The notes beneath the pieces were generated by a model. It saw only the letters and a list, made by a program, of their open reading frames with translations. It ran no database searches and was not told the origin of the DNA. A stretch of DNA of 64,000 nt from Sipunculus nudus (lineage: Eukaryota; Annelida; Sipuncula; Golfingiida; Sipunculidae). Of the stretch, positions 27,001 to 37,767 are shown one piece after another; position 1 is the stretch's first letter; each line of letters begins with the position of its first letter. A program made the translations under genes and the position numbers. The DNA is taken from contig CM049313.1 of assembly GCA_026874595.1 (NCBI GenBank), positions 33,817,159 to 33,881,158 on the forward strand, given 5' to 3'.

Positions 27001-30000
27001 TGTCAGATTGTAAAGTCTCTTAAGGTGATGGAGGGTCAAAATATAAGGTGACTTGGAAGTTGGATGTTTGAAAGTTAACTCGTTAGCATCTTTAATTTAT
27101 TTGTGTTTAAATCAAACTATACACGTACAATATCCAAGATAATGCTAAAAGTTATATGAAAGAAAATAAAATGTGGGTCGCAGAGTACTGTTTTATTTCA
27201 TATATAAATTATATTTATTTCTCTGACAGTCACTGGTTTAAAAGAATCTTCCACCACAGACTCTCTGTCTAAGTCACCTACTTTTTACATTTTATTGACC
27301 AGTGACCAATGTCACTTGTCAGCATTGCTTCCATTGGATCTATGCCTTCAAGTGCCTCACTGGAATCTCTCAAAGTAAAAAATGTCTCATTGTTTGGTGT
27401 CACCAGAAATCGGTGACAATATGTACGGTGTTTTGTATCATAGTTTAACGAAGTCTGTTCTCTATTGATATTGACGTGAAGCGTCATCCTAAAGCGTTGA
27501 CAGGTCTTGATCGTATATATATATATTGTGTATTCTTGTATGGAATCCCATCGGCTATCAGCTGATTTATCCGTGTCACGCATCGTGTGTAATTATTTCT
27601 GGTATGTGGGTCGCCAAGGTGACGCTAACAGTCAAACTAGGTCACCTATATCCTTATATGGGACACTTGAGAAATGAGCCAATCAGAGAACCGGATCGCC
27701 GTATTGTGACGACGATTGTGACGTCAGAGTTCAGGGAGAGACGCTGGAAGCTGCCTTCAGTTGGGTCTTGAAGCTTGAGGGGGCAGCACGCACGAACGGG
27801 AGTAGGAACATTGAAACGCCAGGAACGGCATAGAAGCAAGCTTCTACATGAAGCAAGGACCCAGCTCATAAGAACTCAGCCGTGCTGCCGAAAGAGCTTC
27901 GTATTGGCGATATAGAGAGAGCGCGCTTGTCACCTGCCGGCCTAGTTCAGCTTGACCTAGAAACATAACCGCCGTAAGCCGTGAACCCATTGCTACACGA
28001 GCAAGGTCAAGGACTCTAAGCTCAACGTAAACAAAGGGCGCTATTGCATTCATGTGATCGTAAACCTACCCGGGTCGCTGACAAGCAAGATCAGTGGAAG
28101 ATCGCTAAACTCAGAAAGACTATATGCTGCTAACCATACGCTAGATTCTACACAAAACAGTAACCAGAGATCTCTGAAGGAACTGGACTTTATTGGTTTT
28201 TATACAAACCACGGACTCAGTAAAAATATCCTGTAATTTTAATGTGAAGGACTGTCGTATTGACACATCAACGCACACACACACATCTACATCTTTGTAA
28301 GTATTGTCTCGAATTATATTGTGAATTTAACCTGATGTCTCATAGTTTCTATTGATCTGGGTGTATGATTGTCTGGTATTTTAATACACGTCCTTAAAAG
28401 AACCTGGAAATGTCACCTGTAATGACCGGGATCTAATTTCTTGATTAATGAAATCAAGTGGCGAGCGTTAACCCATCCTATTGATTTATAGGATATATCC
28501 GTTGTAAAGTTTTCATGTTAAGTTAGGGGTGACATTGTATGGCGAGCGCGCCAGGATATAATTAGCCTTAAAAAACTGGCTAATTACAGTAAGTTTCAGA
28601 AGTTTTGAACTGAGAAAACAGTACTGAAACCAGACATTCATATACTCAAACTAGAGTTGATCTGAATTAATAATTGGAAATGACACCAAACTGATGTTGT
28701 AGTGTATACTTGCACAATGAAATTACCCCACTGTTAGGAGTTAATATTTATTCAGTGAGAATATTACCTGAAGCACAACATTGTTTCAAGATCGGCATAT
28801 ACCTTGTAGATTTGGCTAGAACACATGCATGTTTTGTGAGTAATGCTAGTTCAGTGATACCTGAACATCATTACTGGTTTGATATAAACCCAGATTAGAG
28901 TGAAAATTTTTGATGTTGTTAGATACGCCCTGGTATAATTTTTCCTACACTGGTTTGTGATTGGTCACGTGGTAGGGTCTCTTGACAGGTAAGTTTACCC
29001 CTCCCGATTGGCATGGTAATCATAGGTGCATGGTGTTTATTGATATCTTGATATCCATCCGTCCATCCGTCTGACCCTTCGTCCGACCTTCCGTCCGTCC
29101 GTCCGTATAAGTAGATTTTGATGCGTGGAGCTACCGTAGTGTTATTGTACGGATACCGCCGGTTCGTTAGGTTGGCTTTAACAGTACGTATTTACGGATT
29201 TTTAAGAGCGGATATTACTAGATACTGGAATCTCACTAGGTTAGAGCGTTACCATGGAGACGTTAGAGTCACTTGTTAGATGTGGACAGGCCTTGGGACT
29301 TAAGGACCAGGCTTTACAAGATTATGTTGAGGCTAGACGGCGTGCGGATGAGGAGCGCGAGGAAAGAGCTAGGCAACGTGAAATAGAGAAGGAACAGCGG
29401 GAATTAGAGCGTGAGCAGCGGGAATTAGAGCGCGAGCGAGAGGCTAGAGCCCACGAATTAGAGGTTCTAAGGTTAAAGTCTGACTCTGGGGTTAAAGAAG
29501 AGAGAAGTAGGGATGTATTCCCGAAAATCCAGCTTCCACCCTTTGATGAGGCTCACGATCAGCTAGATGCGTTTCTTGAGCGATTTGAACGATTAGCTGT
29601 ATGTCAAGGCTATGATAGGGAGAATTGGGCGTTATACCTGAGTCCGTTACTGCGGGGTAAGGCGCTAGGGACTTACACACAGTTATCGGTTAGTGAGGCC
29701 ATGGATTACGATAAGTTAAAGATAGCCTTGTTAAAGCGATACCAAATGACCGAAGAGGGTTATCGACACAAGTTTCGGACTTGTAGGCCTGAGCGAGGCG
29801 AAACGCCGAGTCAGTTTGCGGTGAGACTGAGTGGATACCTAGACCATTGGATAGGGATGGCAGGGGTCGGAGGTGACTACGACGGGGTAGTTAACCTGTT
29901 GATGTGTGAGCAGTTCGTAAACTGCTGTAGTAGGGATCTCTCTATGTTTTTGAAAGAGAGACGGTGTCGTGACTTTGATAGTATGGTAGACTTAGCTGAG

Positions 30001-33000
30001 AGTTATACGGAGGCTCACGGTGTACACAGCCTTACAGCAGGTCCTCGTTATGGCAAAAATGTGCCGCGTCCAGCGCAACCGGTATCTCAGCCTAGAGAGA
30101 AGCGAGAGGTTGAGCGCAGTCCGGGCGGTCAGACATTTAAGCCATCAGGAGGCATCAGATGTTATTTATGTAATGAACTGGGACATAAGGCGCGGGAATG
30201 TAAGACTAGTGCCCGGTCGAGGCCTAGGTCTTCCCCTCAAGTAGGGCGTGCTGCTGGCGATCAGCAGAGGTATAGGACTAATTTTAGCCCCCCGTATAAC
30301 CCAAAACAGAAACCGGAGACTATGTCAATGGCAGTAGTCGAGGCGGAAACGGAGACAGTCGGTGCGGTGAAACCGGAAGTAGAGAGTCCGAGTCAGTCGT
30401 TAGGATTTGCGGCCCAGACAGAAGGCGGAATCTCGTTACCTGTGTGTGAAGGGCTGGTGAATGGTAAGTCAGCGAGGGTGCTGCGGGATTCGGGATGTTC
30501 CTCGGCAGGAATACGTGAGTCGTACGTGGAGCGGAATCAGTTCACCGGACACCAGGTCGAGTGTAGGTTGTTCGACGGGTCTGTAAGACAATTTCCTACG
30601 GCTAGGATTAATGTGGACTGTGCGTACTTTGTCGGTACTATCGAGGCAATGGTGGTCGGGGATGCTGTATGTGATTTAGCGCTAGGTAACGTAGCGGGAG
30701 CGCGTGGTCCGTATGATCCGGACCCGATGTGGAAGTCTGAGCGGTCCTCAGGCATAGTGTGTGACGGTGTAGAGTCACAAAAGGAGGTGTCGTCCGCGGT
30801 GGAGACACGGAGCGCTGCACGAGAGAAACAGATACCGACGCGTAGCTTGAATGTTGCAAGCCCAGTTGCCGATGTGAGTCCGGCCGAATTTTTGAAGGCG
30901 CAGGAGCAGGATGGGTCTTTAGCGCCGTATTGGAGGCTAGCTAGAGAGGCTAGAAATGATAGTCCATTTAGAATTGAGGACGGATATTTAGTTCGGGTTG
31001 TGAGTGATAAACGGGGAGATCAAGATGGATCTCGAGTGGTGGTACCTCAGACATTACGGTACGACGTAATGAGGATGGGCCACGAAGCGGTTATGGCGGG
31101 CCATCAGGGCATAGACAAAACGCACGACCGCGTGAGAACTCAGTTTTTCTGGAAAGGGATGTATAATGACATTGCTGAGTTTTGCAAGTCCTGTCCCATT
31201 TGGCAGAAAACCAAACCGAAAGGCAAGGTGCCTGGAGCTACGTTAGGCCAGATGCCATTAATTGATGAGCCCTGGCGTAGAATTTCGATGGATCTGGTTG
31301 GGCCGATCCATCCAGCGTCCGAGAGAGGTCACAGGTATATTCTGACCGTTATGGATTATGCCACTAGATATCCGGAGGCTGTTGCTTTAAAGAACATAGA
31401 TACAGTCTCTGTGGCTGATGCGCTAGTTGATATTTATGCGCGGTTAGGAGTGCCGTCAGAGGTGCTTACTGACATGGGAACACAATTTACGTCAGACCTC
31501 ATGCGAGAAGTTAGCCGTGTTTTGTCTGTAAGACAGCTCACCACTACTCCTTACCATCCTATGTGCAACGGAATGGTGGAGAGATTCAATGGAACGTTAA
31601 AGTTAATGTTGAAACGGATGTGCGAGGAAAGGCCGCGAGATTGGGATCGGTACCTCAGCGCCGTGCTTTTTGCGTACCGAGAAGCGCCACATGAGAGCAC
31701 AGGGTTCTCACCCTTTGAGTTGCTCTATGGTAGGATCGTTAGAGGACCGATGCGGATTCTAAGGGATCTGTGGACCAAGCGAGATACTAGCGTCGAGACT
31801 AAAACCACGTACCAATACGTCCTGGACCTACAAGACAAACTAAGCGACACATGCGCGTTAGCTAGAGAGGCGTTGAACAAATCAGCGAACAGACACAGAC
31901 TGTTATATGATAGAGGTAAATGCACGCGCAGATTTGAGGCCGGAGACGAAGTTTTGTTGTTACTCCCGACGGAGCGGAACAAATTAATGGTACAGTGGAA
32001 AGGCCCCTATACTATTGTAAACAGGGTTGGGGACTTAGACTATCGGATTAAGATTGGCGATAAGGTTAAAACCTTCCACGTGAATATGCTGAAACGGTAC
32101 CATGCTAGAAACGAGCCCCAGCATATTCTGGCAGCGGTAGCCAAGGGCGCACCTGATTCTATACATGATCCTGACTGTGTAGACGGGGAAACAGAGCACT
32201 GATAGACCTAAGACAAAGAAGGCTTTGCGAGCATTCCTAGGTCTTACAGGGTACTATCGAAAATTCGTGCCAAACTATGCGGAAATAGCGGTGCCCTTGA
32301 CTGATCTAACGCGTAAAGGTCAACCTAACAAACTAGACTGGAAACCCGTACACGAGAACGCGTACTGTTCTCTAAAGGCTAAACTGTCAGACCCTCCCAT
32401 ACCGAAGCTATCTGATTTCAGTAAACGATTTTATTTGAAATGTGATGCATCTGATGTGGGTATTGGCTGTATCCTGATGCAAAGACACGAGGGGATCATG
32501 CACCCAGTAGCTTATGCCAGTCGTAAACTATTACCCAGGGAGAGAAATTACTCCACCATCGAGAAAGAGTCATTAGCAATTGTATGGTCTGTACAGAAAT
32601 TTGAGATGTACCTGGCTTGTAGACCGTTCACCATTCAGACCGACCACAAACCATTAAAGTGTATTAGCAAATCAAAATGTGCTAATAAGAGAGTAATGAG
32701 ATGGGCACTGGTTCTACAAGAGTTTAGATTTGATATTGAAGCAGTGTCAGGTAAACTAAACCATGGACCTGATTTTCTTAGCAGACTGCCTGAGTGTTAG
32801 GATGTAATGAGCTATAATGTTTAGCCAGTTAAGTCTAAACATGTACAAGATTTTTGCCCTGTGTCATAGACCGTGGGCATGTACTAATGACAACTTGTTA
32901 CATGACCCTTAGGTATTGCTATGTAGTGCTACATGTAAATATGTTTAGCTGGACCCTGTAAGATAGAACGATACGATGTATCGAGAAAATACTGTGTATT

Positions 33001-36000
33001 TTCCTTAAAAGGAGGGGGTGATGTCACCAGAAATCGGTGACAATATGTACGGTGTGATTGTATCATAGTTTAACGAAGTCTGTTCTCTATTGATATTGAC
33101 GTGAAGCGTCATCCTAAAGCGTTGACAGGTCTTGATCGTATATATATATATTGTGTATTCTTGTATGGAATCCCATCGGCTATCAGCTGATTTATCCGTG
33201 TCACGCATCGTGTGTAATTATTTCTGGTATGTGGGTCGCCAAGGTGACGCTAACAGTCAAACTAGGTCACCTATATCCTTATATGGGACACTTGAGAAAT
33301 GAGCCAATCAGAGAACCGGATCGCCGTATTGTGACGACGATTGTGACGTCAGAGTTCAGGGAGAGACGCTGGAAGCTGCCTTCAGTTGGGTCTTGAAGCT
33401 TGAGGGGGCAGCACGCACGAACGGGAGTAGGAACATTGAAACGCCAGGAACGGCATAGAAGCAAGCTTCTACATGAAGCAAGGACCCAGCTCATAAGAAC
33501 TCAGCCGTGCTGCCGAAAGAGCTTCGTATTGGCGATATAGAGAGAGCGCGCTTGTCACCTGCCGGCCTAGTTCAGCTTGACCTAGAAACATAACAGCCGT
33601 AAGCCGTGAACCCATTGCTACACGAGCAAGGTCAAGGACTCTAAGCTCAACGTAAACAAAGGGCGCTATTGCATTCATGTGATCGTAAACCTACCCGGGT
33701 CGCTGACAAGCAAGATCAGTGGAAGATCGCTAAACTCAGAAAGACTATATGCTGCTAACCATACGCTAGATTCTACACAAAACAGTAACCAGAGATCTCT
33801 GAAGGAACTGGACTTTATTGGTTTTTATACAAACCACGGACTCAGTAAAAATATCCTGTAATTTTAATGTGAAGGACTGTCGTATTGACACATCAACGCA
33901 CACACACACATCTACATCTTTGTAAGTATTGTCTCGAATTATATTGTGAATTTAACCTGATGTCTCATAGTTTCTATTGATCTGGGTGTATGATTGTCTG
34001 GTATTTTAATACACGTCCTTAAAAGAACCTGGAAATGTCACCTGTAATGACCGGGATCTAATTTCTTGATTAATGAAATCAAGTGGCGAGCGTTAACCCA
34101 TCCTATTGTTTTATAGGATATATCCGTTGTAAAGTTTTCATGTTAAGTTAGGGGTGACATTTGGTACCTCAAAGAACCAAACCTATCTCTGCTGTGGTCC
34201 ACACACCTTTAGGTGTTTGCAAACAAACTGATGCAAACTGATTTAATTAAGATGAAAAAAACAAACCAATCAATAGGTCCAGTGTACATGTATGGCTATA
34301 GAACAATTGGCAGCACTAGATTTCACACCTAATGGATAAGGGTATGTAAGCACAGGCCCGATGGCTGGCATAAAAGGCAAATACACCAGATTGCAGAGTC
34401 AGAAAATACAGTAATATCCTAGTTTGTGTCATGAAATGTTTTGTCAGAGTCCGAATCTAAGACTGTCAGTGTGTCAAGGCTTATTTGTACGGGGTATTAC
34501 CATCTGGTTGTTTTTTACAAAACAAGGGACCCATGGGTCACAACGCTCAGCTGTTATATATGACAAAAGATAAGATTTGGGAATGAGGCACATGCTGGTT
34601 TTGTGTGGTAATAAATATAAGCTTTATTATGAGTTGTTGGTGTCTAGCTTATGTATGATTTTGATAGTATCTAGAGACAAGGAAGAGGACTGATTTCATT
34701 TATTTTATTAACAAATGGAGTGCTATTGTCACACAGATTTTGACTTGGCCATATAACTTATAAGCAGCACATATAATAAAAGAGTTTAACTATTTATTAA
34801 AATTTAATAACAAATATTTTGCCAATATAATTTTTATTAAAAAAATAAGAAAATCATATGATTTTTTAAAATAAAATATAATGGAAATGATTATTAAAAT
34901 AATATTATAGAATATATTCATGAATGCATTCATGAATACATTTTGAAAGTATCTGCACTAGTATTCCAATACTTTCATTTTTACCTGAATTCCCATTCTT
35001 ATGCAATAACATTTTTTAATGCAGTACATATTCATATTCATATTCAAATACATTTGCAAAGCATTTGCACCATATCTAGTATTTATTCAGTTTTAGCCAA
35101 ACAATGATGTTGAGAATCCAGAATATACAAAATTCAAAAATTTAAATAATGATCACAAGTACCTGGTTTTATAGCTTTTATTTATATTAATAAAAATAAA
35201 TGTAATATATTCACTTTGGACTACTTTCACATCAATCTACACACTTGACACATTAGGAATCTAGATTAATATTATTAACTGCATCTTTGTCTATCATTAA
35301 TTTTTCTTCATATGATCCCTAATGATTAGTAATGAATAATATGATTTATTTTTTTATCATTAAAATTGAACTAAAAAAAAAACATAGGTGACTGCATGGT
35401 GTTATTTGGAATAACACTGACATTTACATTCTATCCATCCATACAAGATTCTTACATCATCAGTAACTGCAAGTTAATTTTCTGTTACTCATCAACTAAC
35501 AAATTCCTTTCTATTAATTTTTCTTTAATTTGTTATTAAAATCCAATATAAATTTATTAATTTATTGTTTCTTGTTATGTTGTTTTTCATAACAACTATT
35601 AGATGAGTTGGGTTGGACACCTTGATCAACTGTGGCTGGGCATTAGCTGCCTGGCTGCCCCAGTGTATGTCTCGCCTCAAGCGTGCATAATCTGATGAAA
35701 GGTCAACAAGGTCAACATACAGGTGACTGAAGAGGGGCTAGCTAGCCTGGGTCTGACATAGTCTCATTAAAACATTAATAAAAGCCACAATATTTTGCCA
35801 ATTTCTTTCAGCTTTCTAAACTACAAAGATGAAATCCTTATGTGTGCATGATATGAAAATTATATCAACAGTGCTCTCAGGGAACAAACGTGCCATGGTC
35901 AAAGTTGGGTAGAATTTAAGGTACTAATTTTATATTTATACTAATAACTTATAAAATTTGAAAAATTCAGAACTAATTTTGGGTATTCAATTGAATCTTG

Positions 36001-37736
36001 ATTAAATAATGTTACATCCCTGACAAAAAATCTCTAGCTTCAGCAATCATCTTGTTAAGGGAGTATATATATTTCTTGATTTTTTAAAAAGTGCATTATG
36101 TTTGGGCCCATAACTTAAAACAATTATGCAATACAGACATCCTTTCCGGCATGTGCATAGCGAATGTATAGAAAAATATGTATATTATATATGATCAAAG
36201 TCAGATCAGTGGTTTTGATATTAGGCAGTCTTAAAGTGTAACAATGGGTTTTTAATGGAAAATGAAGTTTTTCATTAATATCTCAAAGGAATTAAGTCCT
36301 AGTGACCAAATTCTTCGCATGGTAGGGGGTTTTGGAGACATCTAACTGTATGCCAAATTTAAGGAACTTAGAGCTGAAGCTGGGGAGCTGAGCTCTAGCT
36401 AACTGCATAACACTAGCTTGATGTAAACAATATGTGACATTGTGCTTGAAAACTTGAATAAAATCAACAGTTTTTGATCAACTGGTTCAAATTTTTGGTG
36501 CTAACAGTTGAAATGCAAATAAAAACATGCTTTGAAAATTAAATCCACAGCAGTTACAGGAAAAAAACGTGCCATGGTCAAACTTGGGCAAAATTTAAGG
36601 TACCAATTTTATATTTTTGCCTATATTTAAAAAAGTTTAACAGATTTTGATCTAATTTTTGGTATACAATTAAATTTTGATAAATTTAAGTTGTATTACT
36701 GAGAAAAAGTCCCTACCTTTTACACTTTTGGTCTTAGGTGACCAAATATCTTTCCTGATTTTTTTACAAAGTTCATTATGTTTGGGCCAATAACTTTTTT
36801 AAATTAAATAATACTGACTAAATTTCTTGTATGTACATAGGAACTATATAGAGGAATATTTATGGTTAATATGAAGTAAACCAGATGAGTGGTTTTGATA
36901 TTAGGCAGTCCTGAAGTGTGAAAATAGATTTCTAATAAAAAATTGAGGTTTTTCCTTAATATCTCGAAGGAATGAAGTCCTATTGACCAAATTTTCGACA
37001 TGGTCGGAGATTTTGGGGACATCTTACTGTATGCCGAATTTCAGATTCGTAGAACCAATGGTGTCGAAACGTGCCAGTCTTACGGACGGACGGACAGACA
37101 GACAGACGGACAATGGACCACGACTATAGCTCAGATGACTTATAGTCAGCTGAGCTAAAAAATGTCAGATTGCAAGGTTTTTGGATTGTTAAGGGCCAAA
37201 TTGTCAAGTCACGACTGTTATTCATAAATCTCCACTGGAGCAGAAAGCCTATGGCTAATCAACCTGAACAGCTGACTTCAGGATCTGGTTTGCCCAGACC
37301 CTGTCATTTTTTTCCTGAGAATATCCATCGGAAGTCAGGTCCTCCCAGTGTGACTCAATTTTGCCAAGAGACGTCAGGGAACCAAAGGGTTAAGAACATC
37401 TGATCAGAGTCCATCAGTACTCCATGAAACAGGTAGAATGATGTAAGTAATTAACCTCAACTGGCAACTCACACAAAACTTTGAATATTCATTAATTCAT
37501 CTTTTTAACCAATGTTACATAGCAACTTTGGAGGTATATTCTGCCATTCCCTACAAGTGTATCCCTTGCAACTTGACTAAAGGCTTGAGGGGACAGTTCA
37601 ATGAGAATAATTGTTTTTTTTTTGTTAAGTTTACCTGTTTTTAGGGTTGAAAGCAAAAAAAGACATAATATAGTTAACATATTCAGAACAGCGACAAGAA
37701 TGGCACACAAGCCATGTAGTATCACCCAGTGGGTCT

Positions 37737-37767
<31 letters not shown>

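Larger units (their letters stand above)
27398..34159 (+). mobile_element. Ty3/gypsy LTR retrotransposon, Gmr1-like, RT palm deleted
   Basis: LTRs of 1137 and 1138 bp, bounded by TGTCACC...GGTGACA, flank a 4.5-kb interior. A 5-bp duplication TTTGG lies at 27393-27397 and 34160-34164. The LTRs differ at about four positions by eye, so insertion is recent. The order is PBS, leader, one 982-codon Gag-protease-integrase frame, RNase H, polypurine tract. Integrase lies before RNase H, the Gmr1-type order rather than the usual gypsy order. No fingers/palm region and no YxDD motif exists anywhere, so the copy cannot reverse-transcribe itself. It lies in intron 1 of EPB41L4A, antisense to it. Confidence 0.9.

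Noticed and set aside
27526-28236. Small open frames repeated identically near 33.2-33.9 kb
   Set aside because: They fall inside the two LTRs. Identity between the copies reflects LTR duplication, not selection.
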